64,000 bases of DNA from Steinernema hermaphroditum (lineage: Eukaryota; Nematoda; Chromadorea; Rhabditida; Steinernematidae), in the NCBI GenBank assembly GCA_030435675.1, contig CM059625.1:15128001-15192000 (forward strand), written 5' to 3'. A program made the translations under genes and the position numbers. Numbering within the stretch: position 1 is the first letter of the stretch; each line of letters starts with the position of its first letter. The notes under the pieces are model-generated. The model was not told where the DNA came from. It saw nothing but the letters and a program-made list of their open reading frames with translations, and ran no database searches. Below, piece by piece: positions 36,678 through 48,382 of the stretch.

Positions 36678-38401
36678 CTATCCCTTAATCACCGCAATGG
36701 GTCGCAATTTGATTGCTTTTCTCGAAATGCCGGCTTCGTGACATGTGTCCACGACGTCGGTGACGTTCTTGTACGACTCTGGCGCTTCTTCCATGACCAA
36801 CTTGGGCGACGCAACACGGATGGAAATTCCTTTCTGCTTCAAACTCTCCAGCACCGATTCGAATCCGATAGTTCGACGCGAAGCTGCTCGGGACATGGCT
36901 CGCCGTGACACGTGGTACCAAATGTTTCCGCCATTTCTTTTTCGGTTCCCGTAAGAACGTTGCTACAAGTACCCATTGTTCCGCCAATTAGAACAGGCTG
37001 ACCTGCAAGAAAAGATACATGGGAAATGACAACAAGAAGGCACACAAACCTGTCAATTGGCAGTCCACAGGGATCAGAGGATGATGGGCTGGGAAGGCGC
37101 GCGTGGCGCCCTTCCGGTGAACGCACAGCTGCTTCGGTTTTCCATCCACCCAGTGCTCTTCCATCTTCGCCACGTTGTGGCTAACGTCATAGATAACATG
37201 CATATCGAGATCATCTGGCGTGGAGTTGAAAATTTTCGCGAAACTCTGTCTTACACAAAATGTCATGCAAGACCTGTTCACCCACGCGAAGTTCGCCGCA
37301 GCAGCCATGCCTTTGAGATAGTCCTGACCTAAGACTGCCGTAATAATGCCCTCAAACATTGCCCTTACCTTCCTGGCTGTTAATTCTTGCACAGGCCAAC
37401 TGCCTGTCGTTCACGCGGATATTGTCGCGGGCCATCGCCTTCTCCATCGAAACAAGGGAATCAGTGGCTACCTGGTGTCCAAGACCGCGACTTCCGCAAT
37501 GGAGCATAACGTCCCACGTGGTCGATTCCCATCTTGGCCGCGGCGTACTCGTCATAAACCTCGTCGACAACTTGAACCTCTCCGTAGTGATTGCCGGCTC
37601 CGAGAGTTCCCAGCTAAATGTATGACTGTACCTATTTCTAAGTCGTCATAATTTTGCTACCTGCGGGAGACCACGCTTCCTAGCTCGTGTGGAAACCTTC
37701 GAGGCATCCGCTTGCACCATTCGCCCATATTCTTCACAGTGTTCCTTGTCTTCAGGCCACGAGTAACCTTCTCTCAGTGTCCAGTCCATCCCCATCTCGA
37801 AACATTCTTCAAAATTCTTTGCATTTATGGGATTTATGCATTTATTTATTCCTTTGGAGCCAACGCCAACGGGAATGTGGTCAAACAGCGACTGGGCCAC
37901 CTCCTCCTTGTAGGGCGCAACATCCCGCTCGCTAAGATTCGTCCTAATCAGTCGCACTCCGCAGTTGATGTCGAATCCGACTCCTCCAGGAGAAACCACC
38001 GCGTCCGGATTGGAGACGTCGAATGCGGCGATGTTTCCGATTTCCGATCTGGAAGCCCGATGGAATGCTAAACGACAAAACACTGAACTTAACTAACAGA
38101 GTCACACAAACCCCAACAACAGCTGGCAATGAAGCGACGTTCGCGATCTGCTTTACCGCGGGGAGAAAGCCTCCAATCCCTCCTGACAAACACGAGTGTT
38201 CCAACTCCTTGAACTAAGATTTTCCAGCGTTTTATTCACAAAGAATGTTCCTTCCACCTGAAATTCCATACACACGTTATGCCGAAGTCGGTGTTCACTA
38301 GCACTTACATTCATGTTCGGAACAAAACCCTTCTTAATGCGAAACTGTACCGGCGAAACTCGCTCGATGAACTTCAGCTCCTCCTCATAAGTACGCGGCA
38401 T
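36678..38401 (-). pseudogene. rtcb-1: RtcB RNA-splicing ligase copy with frame-breaking deletions
   Basis: The exon layout and splice sites of an RtcB gene are kept: start ATG 38401 ([15 protein letters not shown]), [108 protein letters not shown], stop at 36678. Human RTCB is 505 aa and nearly every block is recognisable. The frame is lost at least four times: one base after TLENL (about 38220); the HSGYGFA block after SIGLPD (about 38050); about 8 nt after GIDHVG (about 37530); and about 7 nt in the HGAGR block (about 36905), which contains the guanylylated His in functional enzymes. A four-codon insertion follows GSKG. RtcB joins tRNA exons and XBP1 mRNA, so an intact copy should exist elsewhere. 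Confidence 0.85.
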
Positions 38402-39238
38402 CCTCAATGTGGTTAAATCAGCTTAAAGCATACACTTAGATCGCGGAAATATTGCGAAACCATGAGTAAAAAAAAAAGCGATTTGAATGCGAATGAAAAC
38501 CGGACATTCGCGGTACGGGACCTCAGCGTGTAAGTGCGTTGTTCTGAATGCATCGATCTGATCCGCATCGAATCGCTTTCATGTCGCTCCAAATGCATTC
38601 TCTGATGAGAAGGACGAGCGGCACAATCTGTTCTGCCAGTTTGGACAAGGTCGAATAGCTTCGAAACCCTCCAAAGTCCAACAAGGTAAATCTCGGCTCA
38701 CTCGTCTCAGGATGTTTTCCAAAGAAAAAGTTCAACCAGTGAGGATCTATCTGCAAAACCTCGCTTAGTATGACTCGAAAAACAGCGTGACGCAAACCTG
38801 CATGAACCTCAAGAGGAACATCTCAGGCATAGTTCTATAAACCTGCTAACAATATAATCCCTAACAACTTGACTCTCTTCCATACATTTGTCAACCGGCT
38901 TACCTTCGATAAACTCCGTTGCCAATACTCGTTTCGTCGGAAGTTCCCGAAACACCTAAACAGAACATATGAAAAGTGAGGTGCAAACAGCTAACCCCAG
39001 GAACGAAGAAATCCTCCTGGTTCCCGAGTAGTTGTCGGCATTTAATCATCGCTCGAGCTCATAATTACACCCATCCTTCTCTTCTTCGCAACCTACAACA
39101 AGAAATAATTGAAAGTCCTCGTGCAAATTACTAAACTCGCCGTAACAAAGTTGTTCAAGAACATGTCCTTAGGAAATTGTCACGAGGTTGTCGATGTCCG
39201 AGTCTATTCCTTCCGCAACTCCGAGGTATTGCGTTTTC

Positions 39239-39932
39239 ACTGCTCCTTTCTCCCGTCAAGCGTAGCCTTAGGAACCTATAAAGCAATTGTGTAAATTTTA
39301 AAGCAAAAATAAACAATTGAAGCAGATGCAGCTCGAAACAGCTGCAAAGGGCGTTCGTAAAAATCCGCAAACTTATAATACCATTGCGATATTTTCATCG
39401 CATTTGACAAAAAATCCAATCAGCTGATGCTACAACCAAGCAGTCTTTTGCGCAAAAAAGACTGATGCTGTATTTCTTTGATTTTTTTCCTTTAATGGGT
39501 GGTTTCTCTATTGTATTTGTTTCTCTGTTTTATTTGGTTTCTCTGTTATATTTGTTCTTTAAATTTATCATTTAATGTGAATTTTTGTCGTTCCAAAATG
39601 CGTCCTTAATGTATATGTTTTACTTTAATTTGAATGATTGATCGAAATATTTCAGCTCCTTTAAATATAACAACATCAGCTTGCACCAAAGGAATATAAC
39701 CCTTTAATGTCAAAGCAATTTAGACCCTCGCGCCCTTTTATTGGATAGGTTGAACATCGACTGTTTCGACGCAACGGTGCGAAATAGGGCACACGAGCAG
39801 AGAAAGACCGTCGCGGAGATTTGCTTGTTCTTCTCCAAAGCGCGGTTGTCGGTGATTTCTTGTGGCCAGAAGGGTCAACTATGAACGATGAACGCCTCAG
39901 GTGGAATTAAAAAAAACAGAAGAAAACCGCGA
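39239..39932. other. AT-rich filler inside the COQ8 pseudogene
   Basis: Non-coding, with T-runs and pentamer-like TTTGG/TTTGT repeats around 39480-39560. The COQ8 region that should lie here (KxGQ through the Ala-rich loop) is absent. Confidence 0.5.
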
Positions 39933-40018
39933 GCCAAGTTGTTCGACTCGGTGGCGCCCGAGATGAAGACGATCTCTCGGGGATCAGCTCCGATCAGGGA
40001 GGCGACGTTCTCGCGTTC
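39933..40018 (-). pseudogene. NFS1 cysteine desulfurase fragment embedded in the COQ8 copy
   Basis: Directly after the COQ8 segment ending TLCQVR, the same open frame continues as [16 protein letters not shown] and [11 protein letters not shown], a conserved part of the NFS1/IscS PLP enzyme just before its cofactor lysine region. About 29 codons are present; neither NFS1 flank is found. In the cell NFS1 supplies sulfur for Fe-S clusters in mitochondria; here it is only a fragment fused to an unrelated gene. Confidence 0.8.
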
Positions 40019-40862
40019 ACCACTCGCGGGTCGAACTTGGCACAAAGTTTGAACAATTCTCATCGCATTGGCCGGAGTCAGGGAAGGATTGGACAAGCCT
40101 ACAACTCGTTCCGCAGTAGATGAATCATCGTCCTAAAATGGTTCGTAAAATGTTCAAATTGTTTAATCGAGCGATTCAACCTTTCCAACGCGAAAACTTC
40201 TAAGAGTGATTTCCGCGGCAGAACCAGCTTCCAAGCCAAGAGACAGTTGTCCAAAGGAAACCCGCAGTCTGATGCGGGAGCTTGGAACTCGCCGTTCAAC
40301 GCTGACACCATTCAACGATTGAGGTGCGCTCTGAGGCAGGTGGACCCGATAACCCTGTACAAGAAGGAAAATATTGTATACTTTACCCAAATCCTTATAC
40401 AAACCTTAGGCGGGCGGACGTGAATACATGACTTTCCCGCTCTAGCGTTCTCTGCAGGTCTAAACAACGAGATGAGACTAAAACGCCGCAATCAACAATC
40501 ATACATGTTACGTGCTGCAGCGCTAACTTCAGCGGCAGCTTTCAACAAAAATTCGTGTTTCCCGTTAGTCATCGTGGAACTTTCCTTGCTGAACGGAGCA
40601 GCCGTTTCTTCAACCTGTTGCGGCACATGAGATCCTTTCGGCAATTCATTAGCTTCGTCTGTTACAACATAGCCTCCATGACCTAAATATCATAAAATTC
40701 ACCGACGTTATGCATATAACAAATCACTTACGTCAGCAACCAGGATATTGACCACGCATTGCACGCGAAATAAACGTCTGGATCCCCTTCGAAATCACGT
40801 CCTCTTTGCCAGCAATATCACTTGCTTGTGCGATCACATCTTGTACTATACCAGGGCTGAAA

Positions 40863-41331
40863 ACAGATGAATCCATTCAAATGAAGCGGTCAAAAGAAAA
40901 GTTACCGTGCTTCCTTCGGCATTTCTCCGACAGGATCAAACGGCTTCACGACATGTAGAGCTTCACTAATGCAATGTTGGACGGTGTCTTCGAGAACTCT
41001 TCAGCGGCTCCTTCCTAAGATTGTCTAGCGGTGCTGCTGCATACCACTGAAACAATCAAATATGAATGAATGGACGAGATCTCCGATGTACGATAATCGG
41101 ACTGAACAGCAAATCGTCGATTTACAGAACTCAAAAAATACAATCCGTATTACACAAAGCGAACTAAACGTACAACGGAATTTGTAATTAATATGATTCA
41201 AAAAATGCATAAAAACTCACACAACTCACACAATTAATGAAAAGGATCGTACGTGTTTTTTTCTAGAACGTTTCACGTCACTTAGACAGACAGATGGCCC
41301 ATCCAGACAGGACCTCTAGACACTTGCGTAG
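40863..41331. other. Unassigned interval
   Basis: No recognisable exon. It may include the decayed 5' end of the COQ8 copy. Confidence 0.4.
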
Positions 41332-41480
41332 CGTTCAAACTCACGCCGGCGATCGGCCGCCGATGGGCGACGGGGTGTTCAAACTGATCGTCCGTCGCCG
41401 GTAATTGAAAATGCGATTTCTGTGGAAAAAATCGCCCGTCGGCGACCGATCGCCGTTGCCCGTCGCCGTGAGTTTGAACG
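41332..41480. mobile_element. MITE-like element, 149 bp, GC-rich
   Basis: The ends are perfect 14-bp inverted repeats CGTTCAAACTCACG / CGTGAGTTTGAACG, and the next bases remain partly complementary (CGGCGATCGGC against GCGACCGATCGCCG). The body is GC-rich, unlike its AT-rich surroundings, and has no coding capacity. No obvious target-site duplication longer than 2 bp is seen, so the superfamily is open. Confidence 0.65.
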
Positions 41481-41898
41481 AGGTCTTACGGGGCATGGGA
41501 AAGCGAATGTTATTAGTGCTCTGCTGCACAGTGCAGAGAAGTCGTTTGCCTACGCAGTCCGCAGAACTTCAAAATTTTGTGAGATGAAGAGACTTTTCCA
41601 GTTCGCCCGGGAGCTGCAGTCACCATCCGCCGTGAATGGAAACGATTGAAATTGGCCGACTAGTGTCAAAGTGAAATTGACAAAGAAAGCATGCGGTCAA
41701 AATCGCCAAAAAATAATTGCCAATGGACAAAATCGCGAAAATGTGGCAAACGCTACCAGGGACAACCGAATTACGAAAAAATGGAGGAAATTTTTATTTG
41801 TTTTTCGATTTTTACCTTTTAGCTTATCAATTTCCAAAAATTTAGGCAAAAAACAGGCAGGTCTTTCGCTAAACGTTGGTGGAGAAAATATCCCAGCT

Positions 41899-42153
41899 AT
41901 GGCAATAGTCTTCGGTTCTTCGAAGTTATTCTCGAAGCAGCGATGGGCGATGCAGACGACGCCCAAGAAGGCAGCCCCATTGCCTAAGGTCACCAAGAAG
42001 AAGACCTCTGCCTTCGAGAAGACGCCCCTGAAGCCCTCCACGAAGAAATCTCGCCAGGAGATGCTCATCGAGGAGCTCGCCGACGCAGAGAAGAAGGCGA
42101 CCGCCTCGAAACCCTCACCGAAGATCATCTTCATCGATCTCGTCGATCTCTGA
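41899..42153 (+). CDS. Small Lys/Pro-rich basic protein, 84 aa, unrecognised
   Basis: Open frame from the ATG at 41899, three bases after a CCCAG acceptor-like site, to TGA at 42151. The product is strongly basic and repetitive: TPKKAAPLPKVTKKKTSAF, EKTPLKPSTKKSRQE, an acidic helix MLIEELADAEKKA, then SPKIIFIDLVDL. Codon use is biased to AAG/GAG and C-ending codons, unlike the AT-rich sequence around it, which supports coding. The frame is open further upstream, but that part has different composition. A chromatin- or RNA-binding role is possible from charge only. Confidence 0.5.
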   Translation: MAIVFGSSKLFSKQRWAMQTTPKKAAPLPKVTKKKTSAFEKTPLKPSTKKSRQEMLIEELADAEKKATASKPSPKIIFIDLVDL

Positions 42154-42618
42154 GCAGACTAAACTTTGATTTACTATTTGAATTGTATTAAACGTGCCCA
42201 AAAATAATGAAAAATTAAGATTATATGTTACTTTTATGTTTCCAGTTATTGTGGAACCTGGCATCAACTGTAGGGTCATTCATGAAAATCAAATCTACGG
42301 TAGGCTTCTGAAGTTATGTCTCAAACAGCGCCTTGTCCAGAGAAACAGGTTCAGGTACTTATCGGCATGGTGGTTATGGCGGTGAATTTGACTATCATGA
42401 AAGACCGTACAGTCGACGACCCTACTCGAAAGAGCTCCGATTACAAGGATCGAGTAGACGTCTCCTTAAGCTCGATAATGATGTCAGACCCCGCATCACA
42501 GCAGAAACAAAAAAACGAGCGAGGCTTGATGGTCTCCTAATATATATAATCAGCAAACATAAACAATCATATACTAAAAGTTGCCCCGGCTCGATTCACG
42601 AGGGCGCTCTTCGACAAT
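42154..42618. other. Interval between convergent genes, possible coding remnant
   Basis: Near 42333-42540 one plus frame reads GTYRHGGYGGEFDYHERPYS and continues Arg-rich, which looks protein-like, but no start or splice partners fit. The rest is 3'UTR-like sequence for the flanking genes. Confidence 0.3.
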
Positions 42619-45600
42619 CTACCTGCTGCTCCCGATTGAGGCGATCTTCGCGTTGGTTATCTCAAAATTGCTGTCATGGTCAGTGTAGTCGTCTGGCTTT
42701 GAAGAGAGCTTCTCATACACCATGTCAGCCATCAATCGCGCCTTGGATAGAACTTCACTTCCTGGACAATTAACATGTGACTTCACGAAGACCAATTCTC
42801 GCAATTTCTCGAGAGATGCGAGGGTGCCCGTAGCGGATACGATCAAGCGCACTGTGTCATCTAAAACCTTTTAGATTAGGTATCTACTGAGAAGATGTAC
42901 GTACTATAGTGGTCAATCCTCACTTTCCGAATTGTCACGTGGTGCACACCGCTTAGCTTCTTTACTTTGGATTCGATAAACGGGAGCTCGCTCAACTTCG
43001 ACGCAGGCAGCTCGATAGTGAAAGGGTCGAGCTCGTGCAGGCGGCGCGTCTCCGTATCTGCGCTAATTCCTCCAAGCTCTGGTAAGCTCTCAAAGGTACC
43101 AGTGAACACAACGGCGTAGTACGTGTCATTGGCGGCCTAAAGTAGCTCGATGAGGCGACCTTCTTGTATAGGAGCAGTAGTACCTGAGATACAGGTTCGC
43201 AGATCGCAATTGGCAGGAATTCCATGCAGCCGAGAACTGGGAGTGGAATGAAGCGGGACTTCTTGAAATCGCTTGATGCAAGGAACTTGAAGAACTGGAG
43301 TAAGATGGCTCCCAGGCCACCGATTCGGGTCTTCAGGTCCTCCTTTACGGGTAGCGGATCATCAGCAATGACCTACGAAGGAGATAACATTACAATTCAA
43401 ATAAACTAAATCTACTTTCTGAAGCCATTCAGTAGAGACATCACGACGAGCCTCGGGAAAATTGTTGATTCCGTGTAGAATGAGAAGTACGTTCAGGCAT
43501 TCCGGAGTGAATTCGTAGTTGAAGAGCTGGTGTTGCTCGCCCCATCTTCTCAGAACAAAGAACAGTTCGTCGACTCCTAAATGAAACACATCAAATAAGT
43601 GCGTACAACACTCATTTACCTTGAAATGCTTCGGCATAAACCGCAGCGAACGTCTGGTACTCCCTAACTTGCTTCTTGTGAACGTGGAACTCTTTCGCGA
43701 TCGCTTCTTCTTCAACATATGCTATGATATATTCGTGCAATCTTGAGTGCAGTGGAATGTTGTCAATTTTCTGTTCTTCAATGGGTTTTTTGATGAACTT
43801 GTCCTTCTTGATTTCTGCCAACACGTCCCAGCAAACCCAGGCGAACGACAAAAATCGCTTGTCGGTCTTATTTGCGAGGTGATAGCACACTTTATAGTAG
43901 GCACTGGCTTTCTGCTTCATCGCTTCCGTAGGCGTCTTGCAGTAGCGACGGTCCAAGTCGTGGTCATCCGAGATAGCCTGACACTTTCTGCTGGAGCGGA
44001 CTGCGTCTTCCACTGTGCAACTTTCGTAGCTACCAAATTCTTCAAAGAATTCGAGTCGGGCATTCTTGAAAATCCGACTGACACGCTGCTCGACGACGTA
44101 GTTCGTGTTGAACAGAGACATGTCGTCGTTATCTCTGTCGCTGATGCGATTGCGGCACTTCGTTATCATTCCAGTGAAGACTTGAGCCTCATCGGCAATC
44201 CCGTAGTTCTCCAAAAGGGCCTAATAGTAGCAACTGTAATTCCAAGCCACATGCTGGCATTCCTACACTTAAGCTGGAGTTATAGCGGTTAGCATCAATG
44301 GCAGCCTGCTGCATATACTTCTCAAAGCCGTCATGCTCAAAATCAGGATCACATAGTATGGGTGAAGACGTCTGCAGATCGCGAGCCTGGGTGATGATGG
44401 CGTCGATGTGCCGTGCCCGTCTGAACACTTAAAAAGTTGATACGGTAGCGAAAGCCAACCACACCTGTAAAGCTGGCCATTTAAACTTCCACTGATGTAC
44501 GCCGGTGCCCTGTAGCGTTCCATAAAGTCCGGATAGCGATCCGGCTGCTCTGGCGGCATCCCATTTCTCGAACGGCGCGTGAGCTGCTCGGGCGCCTTTC
44601 CAGTCTTCGGGAAATCGACAGCAAGCGAGTGTTTTCGCGCTATTTCAAGGCACAAGTCAGTGCCGATCCCGTGCTGATCGGACTGAGCGAGGAAAGCCGT
44701 GGCGACCGTTCCAATGCTGTCCTGTTGGATGTAATCCACATAGAAATCAATCATCTTCGTGGTCTGAAAAAGAGAGAGAGAGAGAGCAGTCAAGAAACGG
44801 ATGTATGCTGCAGATAAATTTGCCGTGAATGATATATAAAGAGCTTACCACATCACGCTGGTCGTCAGGATCGTCGTATCTCATGACCGGCTTAGGAAAT
44901 ATAAAAGCTTCTTCGTTGTGGTCGAAGAATAGCTGCGTGTCCCATATGACGGCATATTCGTCGCCATCCAGGTCCGATCCGGCCATTTCGTCGCTGTGAG
45001 GACGTGGGCCATAACGAGGAAAGACAACGACGTCAATCAGATGATGCAATTCGGGTATGTTAACCGCTTGGAACATTCGAACGTCACTGGCAACGATTGC
45101 TGGATTCTTTGTCATGAGCACAGGCTGTTCCAAGACTTGCTTGCTAACGGACGGTCCCGGCATTTTTGTAAAAATGTTCGTTGTGATCTGACAGAAGATT
45201 TGACCATATTGCAGAAGCCCGGATTCGTCGGCCACACCAAACAGCATGCGGCCCTGATTTGGTAGAACGTTTATCTGGATCTTGCTGCGAATTTTTCCTG
45301 AAATTGGAATTTTCATTCGGCGTTCGGACACGTTCACCTTACCGAGAGTGTACTGTGCAGAGCTCTGGAGGAGGGAGCGGAAAAATGGTTCATCAGTGAC
45401 GTGAAATCCCTTCTCGGGGGACAAAGAGCAGATGTCAATGCGTTGTGGAAACTCGCTAAGCCGCTCGCGCGCTTTTATTTCATCGTTGAGAGATTTGCCA
45501 AGAGCATCAAGTTGAATCCCAAGAAGCTCGTGGATCCGTCGGCAGAGGCGTACGTGTGTTGCGTGGTTTTGCTTGGCAGTGACTTGGTCCATGATGTTAA

Positions 45601-48018
45601 TCATTGGCCGATTCAGAGAAAGCGGAACGGGCGAACTATATTTGACAACTTCGATGTTGTCGTTTCGGGGCGCTTGAAATTTCTCTTGAGAGTGGCGAAG
45701 GACCATGTCGACACCAATACCAGGAGATCCTTGGTCGATGTCACTGTTTTCGGTCAAAAACTGCTTCACACTATCGAGGTAAGGATCAATGCAGATGATT
45801 CCTTTCATTCCGCGGAAGCGAATCTAGAATATCGATATTATATTGTGAGTTGAAAGAGGAAAGTGGACCATGCCTGGTATACTGACGGAACGCATCCTCG
45901 GAGATTCAAATCAGTCGATATTTGCGTAGCATATTCAAGTGAAACACTGCCAACACCATCAGAGAAGATATAGGGATCGTAGTTCTGATCATCACCTCCA
46001 ATGACATCTCTCTTGATGGCATACATGGCGCGTTCGAGTTTCACGTTGATTTTCTGAAAGTATTTTCATTTTAACAGTCTTTAACATATGACGATCCCTA
46101 CCCGAGCTTGCGTAAAACACTGTCCAAAGCGTGACATGAACTTGGGAATGTTGTCCGTATCGAACCGTCCAAATTCTTCGCGTATCTTCTGCACTACGGT
46201 GTCGTCGTCCGCGTTGAACAAATAGCATCCGTTGTCACGAAGTTGCGAATTAGACGATCCCATGTACCTGTACCGGTGTCCAGCCACAAAGATCCCATCT
46301 CTCAGCGTGTTCCGGACGGTCACGCCGATGAGGTACTGGCCACACTTGTTACTCCGCAATGGTCTGCCGTCGTCGTCTCTGAACTGGATTCGCAGTGTTT
46401 CGTGCCCTCCTTGGTTGTATGTCCGCAAGAACCGATTTCCCATCATCAGCTCGGGAACGACATAAAGTCTTCTGGTCGGCGTGATTACGATCTTCCTGAC
46501 TCTTTGCAAGCCATTCTTCTTGTTCTCTTCTTCATCCACCAGTAAACAATGCCGATCGAGGTGGGCCTTCTCGTGGAGCCTCTCAAGGACACGCATGAGA
46601 TTGCGAATTTCCATCTTCTCGTCGATAGTGTTCAGGAGGCGCTCGAGCACTGTCAGCGTAACACTGGGGTTCTCACAAAACCAGCTGACGATTCTATTCA
46701 CGAATGCGTCTCTCGCTTCCCTGTTCTTCAGGAGATGATCATTTACTATGGGTCCTCGCGAAGACAGCGCTTCAATGAGATAGGCCAGCGCGTAGGATCC
46801 GGTTCTTTCGATTTGATATGCCAAACTTCGATTGATCATCGGCTCAGAAACTCTTGGAGGCGGAATCTGGGCCGTCTCGCAGCGTACACTGCAGAATTCG
46901 AGCACCAGCTTACAACGCCCTTGAAGACGGCTTAGTAGATTATAGAGCTGGTCCTTCTGTAAAAGGATGTACCGTTAAATGTTCCAATGACACGTGCTTA
47001 CATCGACGCTCTGAAAGCACACCATCAATACAGGACAGTCGGCTATCGTTTTCGCTGGTGCTCTCTGGTCGTCCCAAGTTAAGAACCGATCGAACGACCC
47101 GAAATGGCCTGTCGGCCGTTGATTCGCTCGACGGATCTCCAGTGGTGCATTCATATATAAACAGATCTGCACGCGACGAGCAGTCCTTTCACACAAGCTT
47201 TCCCAATTGACGATGACGCGGCGTATGGAGCTGTACTGCACGCACGCATGAACGCAGGACCTTACGAATCCGGAATCTACAAACAAATGAAAGTTTCTCG
47301 GAGAATTCTTCCCTCACCTCTCTCTTGCGCGTAACCGAATCGGAGCGTAAGCCGATCGCGGTCATGTTCGAAGTCGGCGAGGATTCCATGGCGGTTTCGG
47401 TTATTGTTACTTTTCCGGTTCAGCGCTTCCAGGTCCGTCTCTGCTGTCGTTAATTTGATGTAAGGTGTGAAGTAGAACGGATTACATTGATTGCCGATGG
47501 AGAAATGATCGACAGGAATGTCGTTGTCGTTCGGGCTGCAACAATAACCATAACATCTTCAAAAAGACACAGGACATACTAGAATTTTCTTCTCAGCAAA
47601 ATGGTGCTGGGCAGTTGGAGAACGGACTGTACCTCCGGACGGCGCACACTGTGGTAGAAAGCCGCCTGTGCCTCGAAGAAATTGTTCACGAGGTGGAAAA
47701 GCGCATTCTCCCATTGTTCCGACACCACTTCCAAGATGAACTCCTCGCATTCCGGGTCAAAGTCGCGTACAACGACCCTCCTTGACACATCGTGCGAGAT
47801 CATGTAAGTTGAACTATTCCGGAGGCTCTGTAAATGAAGAGATCATGAGAAAGCGATGAACACAAAACATACGTCAATGACGTGCACATGGAATTTTTGG
47901 CGTTCGCAGTCGTTGAGGAAAACGGCGCCTTCTTGCTCATCCAGCGTCTCCACCAGGATCTTCACCTTGTCAACCACTTCGCTCTCCTTAAGCTGCGATG
48001 TCATCACATATGGATTTT
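42619..48018 (-). CDS. EGO-1/RRF-1-type RNA-dependent RNA polymerase (5' end not visible)
   Basis: Exons from 5' to 3': 47873-48018, 47580-47827, 47318-47535, 47002-47276, 46102-46956, 45874-46053, 45343-45823, 44849-45297, 44465-44763, 44267-44420, 43620-44220, 43416-43576, 43184-43372, 42905-43136, 42619-42860. All phases agree and no stops occur, giving about 1,575 codons; EGO-1 and RRF-1 are about 1,600. The catalytic Asp triad is intact in GSDLDGDEYAV (codons at 44960-44974). Flanking RdRP blocks are present: YIFSDGVGSVSLEYA, IRFRGMKGIICIDP, LFGVADESGLLQYGQIF, NDDMSLFNTNYVVEQ. The family makes secondary siRNAs (22G-RNAs) on target mRNAs. The first exon begins in phase 1, so an upstream exon of roughly 40-60 codons is expected; the BEL element lies there. 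The donor at 45873 appears to be GC, and 45298-45342 is a stop-free intron of 45 nt. Confidence 0.93.
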
Positions 48019-48240
48019 CTGGAAAAGGAGAACATTACAGAAAAAGTAGAAACTGAAACTCGGCGTGGCTATGATCCAATAGAATGATGCAAAAAGACCA
48101 TAAAAACGTTCCGCATTATTCGGAAAATATGCAACTTTCCTTGCTGTACAGTTGGCCGGTTAACAAAATTTGACGTTTCAAAAGTGATAGCTACAAGAAA
48201 ATTTCTCCATGTTGGGTCCCAACACGATGAGACAGCGCGT

Positions 48241-48382
48241 CATTCCGTATTTTGCACACAAGAAACAAACGACAGCACTTTCGTGGGACGGCATAGTACC
48301 CTGCATTTGCCGCGCCAGGGCGATCGCGGCAGGAACCAATAATTCCGATCGCCCTTTGCTCCTAGATCCATCATTGTCATAG
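48241..48382 (+). repeat. Outer part of left arm of a long inverted repeat
   Basis: This segment is the near-exact reverse complement of 51774-51911 (shared AGGGCGATCGCGGCAGGAAC). Together with 51238-51319 on the far side of the BEL insertion it rebuilds one arm of about 220 bp matching 51692-51911. Confidence 0.8.

Larger units (their letters stand above)
38523..40862 (-). pseudogene. coq-8: COQ8 (ADCK3, atypical kinase for ubiquinone synthesis) copy, heavily disrupted
   Basis: Pieces occur in correct COQ8 order on the minus strand: an N-terminal region (40862-40430), RVPSSRIRL, VSFGQLSLGLEAGSAAEI (about 40172-40360), [19 protein letters not shown] (40132-40029), KTQYLGVAEGIDSDIDNLV (about 39238-39180), QLLGNQEDFFVPG (about 38998-39040), TKRVLATEFIEGKPVD (about 38900-38945), RFMQIDPHWLNFFFG and LLDFGGFRSYSTLSK (38759-38640). 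Missing or broken: the KxGQ motif and the Ala-rich loop (replaced by foreign sequence), a frameshift in the YELE/RAM segment, and about 4 nt lost at the RELF position. It cannot encode an active kinase. COQ8 supports coenzyme Q synthesis in mitochondria, so a working copy should exist elsewhere. Confidence 0.82.

Noticed and set aside
41697..42134. 145-codon minus-strand frame
   Set aside because: It is the antisense shadow of the Lys-rich plus-strand frame at 41899-42153; Lys/Glu-rich codons give long Phe/Leu-rich antisense frames.
42316..42773. Overlapping plus frames with an Arg/Tyr/Gly-rich product
   Set aside because: Protein-like for about 60 residues but no consistent start, stop or junctions; mentioned only as a possible remnant.
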